Under the pieces are notes generated by a model. The model made no database searches, was not told the origin of the DNA, and saw nothing but the letters and a program-made list of their open reading frames with translations. A stretch of 64,000 nt of DNA from Cognatundibacterium rivi. Its GTDB lineage: Bacteria > Pseudomonadota > Gammaproteobacteria > Burkholderiales > Burkholderiaceae_D. The stretch covers positions 1-64,000 of the forward strand of contig NZ_JAGSPK010000002.1 in the NCBI RefSeq assembly GCF_018139565.1. The letters are read 5' to 3'. Of the stretch, positions 48,369-57,998 are shown piece by piece (within the stretch, counting starts at the first letter, position 1; each line of letters begins with the position of its first letter). The translations under genes were made by a program, and so were the position numbers.

Positions 48369-49667
48369 TTATAGCATTCCGTCGAACAGCAAAACGGTGA
48401 CTTTGTCGCCAGCGGACACCTGATCCTGATCGTGCTGCAAAACGATCATGCAATTGGCTTCGGACATCGAACGAAGAATACCGGAACCTTGCGAGCCGGT
48501 CACGCTGACTTCTAATTCGCCACTCGCGTTCGTCGTGAGAATGCCGCGTTGGTATTCAGTGCGTCCGGGACGCTTGCGTATCGCGGTTTTACTGATGACC
48601 GGAATCAATGGCAGCGGTGCTGCATTCGCACCCATCATGTGTAGCAAAGCCTGGCGTGCAAAGAAATAAAACGTCACCATCACAGCAACCGGATTACCCG
48701 GTAAGCCGAACAGGTAGGCGCTTTTTCCTTGTGAGTGAATTTTGCCGAAGGCCATAGGTCGCCCGGGGCGCATACCTATCGTCCAGAATGCAACGTCGCC
48801 CAGCTTGCCCATGATTTGCTTGGTGTAGTCGGCGGCACCAACGGATACGCCGCCCGAGGTAATGATGGCATCGGCATTTTCGCAGGCGGAGCGGAAGGCG
48901 GCTTCCAGCTCTGCTGGATCATCCTTGATGACACCCATGTCTACGATGTCGCAGCCAAGACGGCTCAGCATGCCATACAAAGTGTAGCGGTTGCTGTCGT
49001 AAACGCAGCCTTCATCGAGTGGTTCGCCAAGTGAACGCAATTCATCGCCGGTTGAAAAAAACGCGACGCGCAGCCGACGCTGTACCGGCACTTCGGCAAC
49101 GCCGAGCGAGGCTAGCAGACCAAGATCTGCCGGGCGCAAAATTTTGCCGCGTTGCAGAGCTGTTTTGCCGTTCGCCAGGTCTTCACCTTTCAGACGCCGG
49201 TTGTCTCCGGTACGTACTTTGCCGGCGGGAATACCGACCTGCGCCTCGCTGGCATTGGTAGTAAATTCTTGTGGGATCACGGTGTCGCACGAAGCTGGCA
49301 TGACCGCACCTGTCATGATGCGTACACATTCTCCGGCACCGACGTCGCCGTGATAAGCCCGCCCGGCAAAGGCGGTACCGACTATGTTGAAATCGCGGAT
49401 GCCGGTCGCTGGCAGGTCGCTGCCATTGAGCGCATAACCGTCCATCGCCGAATTATCGTGCGCCGGAACGTCAATACCGGAAACGATATCCGTCGCCAGC
49501 ACGCGGCCTAATGCCTGACGGATCGCCAGCTTTTCGATTGCCTGAACAGGTGCGATGAATTGCGCGATGATGTCTTGCGCCTTGGCGACGGGAAGTGCAT
49601 GCGGATCGTAATCCGACATACAACTGACGATGTCGTGCAAGCTGGATGTGCTGGAAGCGTGAGTCAT
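48369..49667 (-). CDS. moeA: Molybdopterin molybdenumtransferase MoeA (copy 2)
   Basis: 432 residues. Same three-domain layout as copy 1: PAHDNSAMDGYAL, TSGGVSVGAADYTKQI, LPGNPVAVMV and a C-terminal domain. It differs from copy 1 in sequence and has a longer N-terminus. It is one base from the mobA stop and follows moaA, so moaA-mobA-moeA form a second cofactor operon on the minus strand. This copy is likely the one tied to guanylation of the cofactor, as its neighbour is MobA. Confidence 0.93.
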   Translation of the reverse strand: MTHASSTSSLHDIVSCMSDYDPHALPVAKAQDIIAQFIAPVQAIEKLAIRQALGRVLATDIVSGIDVPAHDNSAMDGYALNGSDLPATGIRDFNIVGTAFAGRAYHGDVGAGECVRIMTGAVMPASCDTVIPQEFTTNASEAQVGIPAGKVRTGDNRRLKGEDLANGKTALQRGKILRPADLGLLASLGVAEVPVQRRLRVAFFSTGDELRSLGEPLDEGCVYDSNRYTLYGMLSRLGCDIVDMGVIKDDPAELEAAFRSACENADAIITSGGVSVGAADYTKQIMGKLGDVAFWTIGMRPGRPMAFGKIHSQGKSAYLFGLPGNPVAVMVTFYFFARQALLHMMGANAAPLPLIPVISKTAIRKRPGRTEYQRGILTTNASGELEVSVTGSQGSGILRSMSEANCMIVLQHDQDQVSAGDKVTVLLFDGML

Positions 49668-49668
49668 A

Positions 49669-50280
49669 TCAGGTCTCGAATTGTCTTAGTTCTTGCAGAG
49701 TATTAATGTTGCGAAAGCCAGTATTGTCCTCGAAAACGACTTCAGCAATACGTAAATGTTGGAACCATGCGTCAACTTTGCGGCCACCCTGCGTCAGAAA
49801 AGCGGTCAGGTCGTCCAGCAGCGAGGCTTTCATCAGAGAAAATACCGGATGAGACTGACGGCGGGCAACGCCATCTTCATATTCTGTGGTAACCGCGACC
49901 GCCAGATCGGCATCATTGCTGAGCAGGCCCAGCGATAAACGCTCTGCCAGATCGGCAGGTAATAGAGGTGAGTCGCACGGCACTGTCAGCATATACGGTG
50001 TTTCGCAATGGACCAGACCGGTCTGTACTCCCGCCAGCGGGCCGGCGTAACCCTCAATCTGATCGGGCCAGACCTGGGTGCCGAAACTTTCATAGACCGC
50101 CAGATTCTGATTCGCGTTAATGATCATTTCGCCGACCTGCGGTGACAGCCGCATCAGGGCATGCAACGCCATTGGCGCACCGCGAAAACTCTGCAAGCCC
50201 TTATCGACTTGCCCCATGCGGGTACCACGTCCACCAGCCAGAATCAGGCCGGTGATCAGTTGTTTGTCTATGCCTGTCAT
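49669..50280 (-). CDS. mobA: Molybdenum cofactor guanylyltransferase MobA
   Basis: 203 residues from the ATG at 50280, which gives the normal start just before the GTP-binding loop LILAGGRGTRMGQVDKGL. Readings from 50364 add 28 residues of poor quality. TVPCDSPLLP carries the conserved metal-binding Asp. MobA attaches GMP to Mo-molybdopterin to make the bis-MGD cofactor of DMSO reductase-type enzymes. It lies in moaA-mobA-moeA order on the minus strand. Confidence 0.92.
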   Translation of the reverse strand: MTGIDKQLITGLILAGGRGTRMGQVDKGLQSFRGAPMALHALMRLSPQVGEMIINANQNLAVYESFGTQVWPDQIEGYAGPLAGVQTGLVHCETPYMLTVPCDSPLLPADLAERLSLGLLSNDADLAVAVTTEYEDGVARRQSHPVFSLMKASLLDDLTAFLTQGGRKVDAWFQHLRIAEVVFEDNTGFRNINTLQELRQFET

Positions 50281-50385
50281 GTTGTTTGTCTTTACTCTGA
50301 AGTGTTGGTTTATTGTGGCGCTGATTTCTTTGGAGTGATCTGCTGCATTGCTGCATTGCTGCATTTCAGGCAGAACCGTTGCCGG

Positions 50386-51510
50386 TCAGCCACCGATGTA
50401 TGACATTTCTATCTTTTTACGCTGCTCCTGATCGGTAGCCGTTTGCTGGCTGCGCAGTTCAGAATAACGATCACTTCTTGATTGCCAGATACTGGCGACA
50501 ACATTGGCGATTGCCAGGTCGGAATGCTTGGCCGGATCGCGCAATAATGCCCGCAAATCATGGCCGTGGGTGGCAAACAGGCAGGTGTATAACTTGCCTT
50601 CGGTGGATAAGCGTGCGCGGCTGCAATCGTGACAGAAAGCGTGAGTGACGCTGGAAATGACGCCAATTTCACTCTGGCTTCCCAGATGCTGCCAGCGTTC
50701 TGCCGTTTCTCCGACATAGTTTGCAGTCATCGCTTTGAGCGGCATGCCCGCATCCTGAATGCGCTGAACGATCTGTGCCGATGGAATAACTTCATCCAGT
50801 TTCCAGCCGTTGGAGGCGCCGACATCCATGTATTCGATGAAGCGCAAGATATGCGGTGTGTCTTTGAAATAGCGCGCCATGGCCGCTACTTCGTGATCGT
50901 TGACGCCAGCTTTGACCACCATGTTGATTTTGATCGGGCCCAGTCCCGCCGCCTGCGCCGCATCGATGCCATCGAGTACTTGCGCGACAGAAAAATCGAC
51001 ATCGTTCATGCGTTTGAAAATGACGTCATCCAGCGAGTCGAGCGACACCGTTACGCGATTTAATCCGGCATCTTTCAGGCTTTGCGCTTTTTTTGTGAGT
51101 AGCGAGCCATTCGTCGTCAGGGTCAGATCGGGTGGATTGCCATCGGCTGTGCGCAGACTGGCCAGCATCTCAACCAGTTTTTCTATATTTTTTCTGAGCA
51201 GGGGTTCGCCACCGGTCAGGCGGATTTTTTTGACGCCATGTGCAATGAAAATACGCGCAATGCGGGTGATTTCTTCGAAACTCAGTAATGAGGTGTGCGG
51301 CAGATATTGATAGTCTTTATCGAAGACTTCTTTTGGCATGCAGTAAACGCAACGAAAGTTGCAGCGATCTGTGACCGATATGCGTAAATCGTGCAAAGGC
51401 CGCGCCAGCGTATCACTGAGAAATCCGTCCGGCTCGATCAGCCGGGGCGGTATTTTCAGTTGTGATAACTGCTGTCTCAGGTCGGTCAGGGGGATAAATT
51501 TTTCCGTCAT
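50386..51510 (-). CDS. moaA: GTP 3',8-cyclase MoaA
   Basis: 374 residues. A radical SAM enzyme that starts molybdenum cofactor synthesis by rearranging GTP. The radical SAM cluster CxxxCxxC is at Cys50, Cys54 and Cys57 (CNFRCVYC); a second 4Fe-4S motif is in [18 protein letters not shown]. The protein ends in the conserved Gly-Gly (MSYIGG) that enters the active site. It is the first gene of the minus-strand cofactor operon. No Moco riboswitch is seen upstream. Confidence 0.95.
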   Translation of the reverse strand: MTEKFIPLTDLRQQLSQLKIPPRLIEPDGFLSDTLARPLHDLRISVTDRCNFRCVYCMPKEVFDKDYQYLPHTSLLSFEEITRIARIFIAHGVKKIRLTGGEPLLRKNIEKLVEMLASLRTADGNPPDLTLTTNGSLLTKKAQSLKDAGLNRVTVSLDSLDDVIFKRMNDVDFSVAQVLDGIDAAQAAGLGPIKINMVVKAGVNDHEVAAMARYFKDTPHILRFIEYMDVGASNGWKLDEVIPSAQIVQRIQDAGMPLKAMTANYVGETAERWQHLGSQSEIGVISSVTHAFCHDCSRARLSTEGKLYTCLFATHGHDLRALLRDPAKHSDLAIANVVASIWQSRSDRYSELRSQQTATDQEQRKKIEMSYIGG

Positions 51511-51600
51511 TGAAGTGCTAACTCAGACTGTTTTTTGCATAAGCCGAGACAATACCATGAGAACGAAAAGAAGATTTTTCCCCGCTTGTTTCAGCTAGAT

Positions 51601-52929
51601 TCAGATCAATTTTTGACACAACAAACCGAGTGCGCCAAATATTGCCAGCAAAGTTATTGTGCCGGGTTTGAAGCGAAATACAAGGATGCAGGCGAGCATC
51701 GTTAAGGCGATGGCGGGCAGATCCCATTGCTGTTGCTCGGTATAAAAAACGTGGCTCGCAAAAAATACGGCCAGACTGACGATGACGCCGACCACCGCGG
51801 CTGAAATCGCACTCAGCGGCGCGGTGAAGCGCAGTTGGTTGCGGGTCGATTCGACCAGTGGGCCGCCTGCCAGAATAAAAATAAACGATGGCAGAAAGGT
51901 GAAGAAAAAAGCGATGCAGGCACCCAGCAATCCAGCCAATAACTGGCTGTCTGCGCCCAATGGCAGTTGATTCCAGCCGCTGACAAAACCGACAAAGGCC
52001 ACCACCATAATCAGCGGTCCGGGTGTGGTTTCACCGAGTGCCAGACCATCCATCATCTGCGCCGCGCTCAGCCATTGAAAATGATCGACTGCAGACTGAA
52101 AAACATACGGCAGCACGGCGTAGGCGCCGCCGAAACTCAATAAGGCTGTTTTGGTAAATAACCATGCCATTTCGCTCAATGGATTGTGCCAGCCCGTCGC
52201 ATAAGCAATCAGGCTCCAGCCGCCAGCGCACAATACCAGGCCAGCGAGAGCAACCAGTATCAGATGGCGCAGTGAAAAGCGTGCATGCGGCGGCGTTGGC
52301 GTGTCATCGTCGATCAGCGCGTGCGGATGTGTTCTTTGTCCGCTGTCTGCATCAGGGTGTGCGGTTGGCAATTGACAATGCTGTCTGAACAAGGCACCAG
52401 CGCACGCGGCGAACAGAACGATGGCGGGGAAGGGTAGTTTAAATACAGTGATGGCAAGGAGGGCGCAGGCAGCAATTCCCTTCAGAAAATGCGTGCGCAG
52501 GCTACGGCTGCCGATACGCCAGGCGGCAGCCAGCACAATCGCGACGATGGCCGGTTTGATGCCATACAGTACGCCGGAAACGAGATGGTGTTTGCCGAAC
52601 ACCATATACGCCCACGACAGACCAATCAGAATAAACAGGCTGGGCAGGATAAACAAAATGCCCGCCATCAGCCCGCCTATCGTTCTGTGCATCAGCCAGC
52701 CAATGTACACCGCGAGTTGCGTCGCTTCCGGCCCTGGCAGCAGCATGCAGTAGTTCAACGCATGTAAAAAACGCCGCTCGGAAATCCAGCGCCGCTGATC
52801 GACGAGTTCGGCATGCATCATCGCAATTTGTCCGGCCGGACCGCCGAAGCTGATAAAACCTAATTTCAGCCAGTACCAGAAAGCCGTTTTGAGAGAAATA
52901 GCCTGATCAGGATGCGTCGTTGTTTCCAT
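51601..52929 (-). CDS. chrA: Chromate transporter ChrA
   Basis: 442-residue membrane protein made of two homologous halves, the long-chain ChrA layout. Half one carries FISFGGPAGQIAMMHAELV, half two FTKTALLSFGGAYAVLPYV and the DGLALGETTPGPLI segment. Such proteins export chromate, and some act on sulfate or related oxyanions. It stands alone between moaA and dispersed repeat copy D, with no chrB regulator nearby. A role in chromate resistance is inferred from the family. Confidence 0.9.
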   Translation of the reverse strand: METTTHPDQAISLKTAFWYWLKLGFISFGGPAGQIAMMHAELVDQRRWISERRFLHALNYCMLLPGPEATQLAVYIGWLMHRTIGGLMAGILFILPSLFILIGLSWAYMVFGKHHLVSGVLYGIKPAIVAIVLAAAWRIGSRSLRTHFLKGIAACALLAITVFKLPFPAIVLFAACAGALFRQHCQLPTAHPDADSGQRTHPHALIDDDTPTPPHARFSLRHLILVALAGLVLCAGGWSLIAYATGWHNPLSEMAWLFTKTALLSFGGAYAVLPYVFQSAVDHFQWLSAAQMMDGLALGETTPGPLIMVVAFVGFVSGWNQLPLGADSQLLAGLLGACIAFFFTFLPSFIFILAGGPLVESTRNQLRFTAPLSAISAAVVGVIVSLAVFFASHVFYTEQQQWDLPAIALTMLACILVFRFKPGTITLLAIFGALGLLCQKLI

Positions 52930-53033
52930 GGCGTTGATATTGATATTGGCTGGTGAGGATTGAATGGAGCGAGGAGTTGCGCTTCAGCATGCCGTTGTCG
53001 CAACGCACGATGCAAAAATGCCTGATTATCGGG

Positions 53034-53120
53034 GTAAATATACTCCCGGGGAGTATATTTTCTAGCCCTTTAAATATGCTGAGGATAGCCCGATTTATCT
53101 CAATAATGGGGGGAGTATCC
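53034..53120 (-). repeat. Dispersed intergenic palindromic repeat, copy D (inverted)
   Basis: Same family as copies A and B, on the minus strand. The core at 53036-53060 has perfect 12-bp arms AAATATACTCCC and GGGAGTATATTT around one G. On the minus strand CTCAGC, six bases, then AAAGGGCT precedes it at the same spacing as in copy A. A GGGGGGAGTAT word lies at the far end (53108-53118). It sits between chrA and the rne terminator. Confidence 0.8.
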
Positions 53121-53130
53121 AATAAAAGTA

Positions 53131-53167
53131 AAAAAGTCGGCAAACTTTTTGAGTTTGCCGACTTTGT
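53131..53167 (-). terminator. Intrinsic terminator of rne
   Basis: AAAGTCGGCAAACT (53133-53146) pairs with AGTTTGCCGACTTT (53152-53165) around TTTTG, a 14-bp perfect stem. The stem ends in T residues on the minus strand. It lies 38 bases beyond the rne stop. Confidence 0.85.
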
Positions 53168-53204
53168 GTAACGCTGCATGTCAGCGTTGAACGATCGCCT
53201 CGGA

Positions 53205-56200
53205 TTACCGACGAGTTTCAACCAGAACCAGCGGCTCAGTCGATGCCGGCGGCAATGGCTTGCGCTCGCGTGGCACACGTGCCGGTGCTGTCGTCTGGCT
53301 GACGCTATCCTGTGCTGCACGCAGCTTTTCAGGATTGGTCACTGCCAGTTCCAGACCTGCGGCGTTCAGCATTTGCTTCAGTTCCTCAACAGGCATGCTG
53401 GCTGCAGCAGGCTTGGTGCGAACTGGCGCAGGCGTTGGCACCGGTGTCGCCGGTACTTCTGCTACTTCTGCTGCTTTTGCTGTTTCAGCTGCTTCTGTTG
53501 CGACAACTGCGACCGGCTCAATCACGCTGACAACGATGGCTGGTGCTGGTTCAGCCGCAACTGCTACCGATTCAGTCTGCGTTGCTGCTGGTGCGGTTAC
53601 TACCGGTTCCACAACTTCCGCTGGTGCAGAAACAGGGGCATTTTTTACTTCGGCAACTTCAACCGGCGCTGCAACAACATCGACAGCATTGATGACCGCT
53701 GGCGCAACTGGTGCGCTGTTGACTTCTGTTGCTGGCGCTGAAACCTCAGCAGGTGCAGGTTGCGTCGCGACAGCGATCACTGGTGCAACCGGAGCTACTG
53801 AGATGACAGGCGTTTCCTGCGCAGGCTGCACAACTGGTGTTGCTGTAATGCTTGCTGCAACAGTTGCGGCGACAGGTGCCATTGCCTCAATAACAGGCGC
53901 TGGCGTCACTATCGTTACCGGTGCTGCCCCACTGCTTGCATCAGTCGCAACGGGGACAAAGGCTTCGGTACCAGATTCCGCGATGACTTCGCCTTGCTCA
54001 TTCAATTCACCTGGTTCGCGATCGCGGCGGTTACGGTTGCGGCCACCACGACGACGACGACGACGACGCTCTTCGCTTTGCTCCGTATTCTCGTTGTCCG
54101 CAACAGGCTCAACACCGTTGACTGGCAAAGTTTCCGGAACGACTTGTACCGGCACCGGATCAAGATGCTTCTGAATCTGCTCGTCGGCCTTTGCATCGGC
54201 TGTCATTGCTTCTTTGCGTTCATCGCGTTGACGTTGCTGACGTTCGCGGCGATTTTCCTGACCTTCTTTTGGCTCACGTGGCTCGCGTGGTTCACGGGCT
54301 TGCTTCGCTTGCTTTGGGGGACGTGCTGATTCTTGTGTTACCGCCGGTTTGTCGGTATCCGGTTTTTCCGTTTTTTCAGCTTTGTCGTTACGGCCATTTG
54401 CGTTGGTCGGGCGATCTTCACGCTCGTCGCGGTCACGATTGCGACGGTTGCGATTGCGTGGATTGTTGCGTGAGTTGCGGCCATTACGATCGCGTTCAGC
54501 CGATTTATCGTCGCTGACGACAGGTGTTTCGACAGTGGCAGGCGCTTCTGATTTGCCGAACAGGAAGCCCATTACCTTGCTGAAGAAGCCCGGCGCAGGC
54601 GCTGCAACTGCAACCGGAGTCGCTACCTCTTTGCGTTCGACGATAGGTGCCTGATCAGGCGTGATGCTTTTCACGACAGCTTCCTGACGTGGTTTGATAT
54701 CTTCTTTCTGGCGTTTGCTATAGCCGATATCCGTATCCGCTTGCTCAGCCATGGCGTAGCTGGCGTGATGTTCTTCCAGACGTGGATCATCCGTTTTCAG
54801 ACGATCAAGTTTGTAATGCGGCGTTTCGAGATGTGTGTTCGGAATCAGAATCACCGTCACGCGATGACGCGTTTCGATCTTCAGAATTTCGCCACGTTTT
54901 TCATTCAGCAGGAACGCAGCAACATCGACCGGAACCTGCGCATGAATCGCGGCAGAGTTTTCCTTCATTGCTTCTTCCTGGATGATACGCAGGACTTGTA
55001 ATGCAGAAGATTCGGTGTCGCGGATGTGGCCAGTGCCATTGCAGCGTGGGCACGTGACGTGGCTGCCTTCGGACAGGGAAGGGCGCAAGCGCTGGCGTGA
55101 TAATTCCATCAGGCCAAAGCGGGAAATTTTACCCATCTGTACGCGGGCGCGGTCATAGCGCAGCGCATCTTTCAGGCGTTGTTCGACTTCGCGTTGGTTC
55201 TTGGCGTTTTCCATGTCGATAAAATCGATCACGATCAGACCGCCTAAGTCACGCAAACGCAGTTGACGGGCAACTTCCTCTGCAGCTTCCAGATTGGTGT
55301 TGAACGCCGTGGTTTCAATGTCGCCACCGCGGGTAGAGCGTGCTGAGTTGACGTCAACAGAGACCAAAGCTTCAGTATGATCGATGACGATTGCGCCACC
55401 GGATGGCAATGGTACTGTGCGGCTGTAAGCAGTCTCGATCTGATGTTCGATCTGGAAACGCGAGAACAGCGGCACGTCGTCGCTGTAACGCTTCACACGA
55501 TGCACCATGTCGGGCATCACGTGGCTCATAAACTGCTGTGCCTGTTCGTAAATTTCGTCGGTATCGATCAGGATTTCGCCGATATCCGGCTGGAAGTAAT
55601 CACGAATCGCACGAATGACGAGTGAGGATTCCTGGTAAATCAGGAAGGCACCCGGTGTGGATTTGCCAGCGCCTTCAATCGCACGCCAGAGTTGCATCAG
55701 GTAGTTCAGATCCCATTGCAATTCATCGACATTACGGCCGATGCCTGCAGTGCGGGCAATTACGGACATGCCAGTCGGCAGATCCAGCTTATCCATTGTG
55801 TCGCGCAATTCCTGACGGTCTTCGCCTTCCACCCGGCGCGATACACCGCCGCCACGTGGGTTGTTTGGCATCAGCACCAGATAGCGACCTGCCAGTGAAA
55901 TGAAGGAAGTCAGTGCGGCACCTTTGTTGCCGCGTTCTTCTTTTTCCACCTGCACCATGATTTCCTGGCCTTCGCGCAGGGCTTCTTTGATGGAGGTGTT
56001 GCGGACGTCGATACCTTCTTTGAAATAAGAGCGGGCGACTTCTTTAAATGGAAGGAAACCGTGACGTTCTTCGCCGTAGTTGACGAAGCAGGCTTCGAGA
56101 GAAGGTTCGATGCGGGTGATAACACCCTTGTAGATATTGGACTTGCGTAATTCGCGACCGGCGGTCTCGATATCAATGTCGATGAGTTTTTGCCCATTGA

Positions 56201-56255
56201 CGATAGCAACACGCAGTTCTTCTTGCTGTGTTGCGTTGAACAGCATACGTTTCAT
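53205..56255 (-). CDS. rne: Ribonuclease E
   Basis: 1016 residues from the ATG at 56255, behind CACGGAG; a reading from 56282 is longer. S1 domain about 35-120, catalytic metal site in VDVNSARSTRGGDIE and LIVIDFIDMEN, zinc-link CPRCNGTG. The C-terminal half is disordered: Arg/Asn-rich RNA-binding stretches (RNRRNRDRDE, and RRRRRRRGGRNRNRR encoded by a triplet repeat) and a long Ala/Val/Pro-rich tail. A short conserved end, EELKQMLNAAGLELA, follows. RNase E starts mRNA decay and rRNA/tRNA processing. A long 5' region is expected for autoregulation. Confidence 0.95.
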   Translation of the reverse strand: MKRMLFNATQQEELRVAIVNGQKLIDIDIETAGRELRKSNIYKGVITRIEPSLEACFVNYGEERHGFLPFKEVARSYFKEGIDVRNTSIKEALREGQEIMVQVEKEERGNKGAALTSFISLAGRYLVLMPNNPRGGGVSRRVEGEDRQELRDTMDKLDLPTGMSVIARTAGIGRNVDELQWDLNYLMQLWRAIEGAGKSTPGAFLIYQESSLVIRAIRDYFQPDIGEILIDTDEIYEQAQQFMSHVMPDMVHRVKRYSDDVPLFSRFQIEHQIETAYSRTVPLPSGGAIVIDHTEALVSVDVNSARSTRGGDIETTAFNTNLEAAEEVARQLRLRDLGGLIVIDFIDMENAKNQREVEQRLKDALRYDRARVQMGKISRFGLMELSRQRLRPSLSEGSHVTCPRCNGTGHIRDTESSALQVLRIIQEEAMKENSAAIHAQVPVDVAAFLLNEKRGEILKIETRHRVTVILIPNTHLETPHYKLDRLKTDDPRLEEHHASYAMAEQADTDIGYSKRQKEDIKPRQEAVVKSITPDQAPIVERKEVATPVAVAAPAPGFFSKVMGFLFGKSEAPATVETPVVSDDKSAERDRNGRNSRNNPRNRNRRNRDRDEREDRPTNANGRNDKAEKTEKPDTDKPAVTQESARPPKQAKQAREPREPREPKEGQENRRERQQRQRDERKEAMTADAKADEQIQKHLDPVPVQVVPETLPVNGVEPVADNENTEQSEERRRRRRRGGRNRNRRDREPGELNEQGEVIAESGTEAFVPVATDASSGAAPVTIVTPAPVIEAMAPVAATVAASITATPVVQPAQETPVISVAPVAPVIAVATQPAPAEVSAPATEVNSAPVAPAVINAVDVVAAPVEVAEVKNAPVSAPAEVVEPVVTAPAATQTESVAVAAEPAPAIVVSVIEPVAVVATEAAETAKAAEVAEVPATPVPTPAPVRTKPAAASMPVEELKQMLNAAGLELAVTNPEKLRAAQDSVSQTTAPARVPRERKPLPPASTEPLVLVETRR
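54048..54068. repeat. Triplet repeat (ACG)7 inside rne
   Basis: Seven perfect ACG triplets read as consecutive Arg codons (CGT) on the minus strand. They encode most of the poly-Arg RNA-binding stretch of RNase E. Slippage would change the Arg count but not the frame. Confidence 0.8.
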
Positions 56256-56940
56256 GTTTTTACTCCGTGACCTGTTGGTCATCTTTTGTCACACATTCAT
56301 CGCTGAGCATGTGACTGTACTGATATGGGGATGTATGCCAGGACGGAGCGTCTGAAGGAGGGGGAAATGCCTGTGGCGCAGCAGGATAATATCGCTGTCA
56401 GTGATGAAACTGCTTTGCGACGAAAATTAATTTCAATTTTTATTCTGCTTCGCGCCGGGCGCGTCTGATTCGGGTACGAAGTCGAGTGCACATGTCCCCC
56501 GCGTTGTCTGAACTTGCTAAATTTGTGCAATAGCGAAGTACAACGCCAGGCGATGAGCAACTTTGGTGTCAGACCATCTTATTGTGTTGTGTCTGACGGA
56601 ATCGCCTTTACTACCAGAATCATCATAGGCAAGCATGCTTATTCATCAATAAACCAGCACCTCTTGCCTAACTTATCCTTACTATTCAAACTCTCTGATC
56701 CAACCTCGTTTCACTGAAGTCCGACAGCAACAGTTGGTTGCCACCTTGACCCGTCAACGACGTCGCATACACATCTTTTCCATCATATTTGCAAACTGGC
56801 GAGGCTGATGGACTGACCCCTGTGTAAAATAGCTGTTTATTTCTATTACACTGCTAAAGCGTAATTGCTGAAGCGAAAATGATTATATATTCAAAATGAA
56901 GGACTTAGCGATAATTAATGGGGGAAGGCATCAAAAACAG
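56256..56940. other. Divergent rne/rluC control region
   Basis: No coding sequence is supported in 685 bp. It should contain the long 5' leader of rne (minus strand), through which RNase E controls its own level in other proteobacteria, and the rluC promoter near 56863-56890 (TTGCTG, 15 bases, TATATT). A purine-rich GGGGGAAGG stands 12 bases before the rluC ATG at 56941. Structure of the rne leader was not deduced. Confidence 0.5.
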
Positions 56941-57906
56941 ATGCAAACAACGCCTCCGCAAGAGCCTTCAGCTTCTGCGCCCCGGGTACAGCTCCTGACA
57001 ATCTCTGAAGAAGAGGCAGGTCAGCGCATCGACAATTTTCTTTTACGTATATGTAAAGGCGTGCCGAAAAGTCACGTTTACCGTGTGTTGCGCTCTGGGG
57101 AAGTGCGGGTGAATAAAGGGCGTATAGATCAGTTATACAGACTGGTGGAGGGGGATGTTGTCCGCGTTCCTCCTATACGTATGGCTGAGCAATCGACGCA
57201 AGTCGTTCCTAAACTTGAGTTCCCGATTTTGTTTGAGGATAACTATCTGCTGATCATCGATAAGCCTGCCGGAGTTGCGGTGCATGGTGGTTCGGGTGTC
57301 AGTTATGGCGTGATTGAGCAATTACGGGCGTCGCGCCCGGATGCCAAGTTTCTGGAGCTGGTGCATAGGCTTGACCGCGAAACATCCGGCATTCTGCTGA
57401 TCGCAAAAAAACGGACAGCCTTAACAAATTTGCATGAGCAGATGCGCGATGGCCTGACCGATAAGCGTTATTACACACTGGTCTCTGGCGATTGGAAAAA
57501 TGCCCGTCAACACGTGAAATTGCCGTTGCATAAGTACACCACAGGCGATGGCGAGCGGCGAGTGCGGGTGCAAGCGGATGGCATGGCGTCGCACACGATC
57601 TTTACACTCAAGAAGAAGTTTAAAGAATTTGCTTTGTTAGAGGCAGAATTAAAAACTGGGCGTACGCACCAGATTCGTGTGCATTTGTCTGCCAGTGGGT
57701 TTGCGATTGCCGGCGATGATAAATATGGGGATTTTCCCTTAAATAAAGCATTGCAGAAAGCAACGGCAACACGCGGTGCTCTCAAGCGTATGTTCTTGCA
57801 TGCGCATCAGATTACTTTCACGCATCCTGAGAGCGGCAAACCGATGACAGTCAATGCCCGGCTTCCGGAAGAGTGCGAACACTTTCTGCGCAGCCTGGAG
57901 GCGTAG
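56941..57906 (+). CDS. rluC: 23S rRNA pseudouridine synthase RluC
   Basis: 321 residues from the ATG at 56941; an in-frame ATG at 56896 sits inside the likely promoter. An N-terminal S4 RNA-binding domain (GQRIDNFLLRICKGVPKSHVYRVLRSGEVRVN) precedes the pseudouridine synthase domain with the catalytic Asp in HRLDRETSG and closing TGRTHQIRVH. RluC modifies U955, U2504 and U2580 of 23S rRNA in E. coli. It is divergent from rne, as in E. coli. HAD, Rieske and SppA genes follow on the same strand. Confidence 0.93.
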   Translation: MQTTPPQEPSASAPRVQLLTISEEEAGQRIDNFLLRICKGVPKSHVYRVLRSGEVRVNKGRIDQLYRLVEGDVVRVPPIRMAEQSTQVVPKLEFPILFEDNYLLIIDKPAGVAVHGGSGVSYGVIEQLRASRPDAKFLELVHRLDRETSGILLIAKKRTALTNLHEQMRDGLTDKRYYTLVSGDWKNARQHVKLPLHKYTTGDGERRVRVQADGMASHTIFTLKKKFKEFALLEAELKTGRTHQIRVHLSASGFAIAGDDKYGDFPLNKALQKATATRGALKRMFLHAHQITFTHPESGKPMTVNARLPEECEHFLRSLEA

Positions 57907-57998
57907 CGGAAAAACTTGAACGTTTATTAATGGTATGATCGAGGTACTCACAAGCAACATCAGTCCCCGTCTGAAATGGCGGGGAATTCATTCTTAAT

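Noticed and set aside
53260-54174. Long plus-strand reading frame of 304 codons inside rne
   Set aside because: It is antisense to the Ala/Val/Pro-rich tail of RNase E; its Thr/Ala/Gly-rich product is a mirror of that composition and has no domain.
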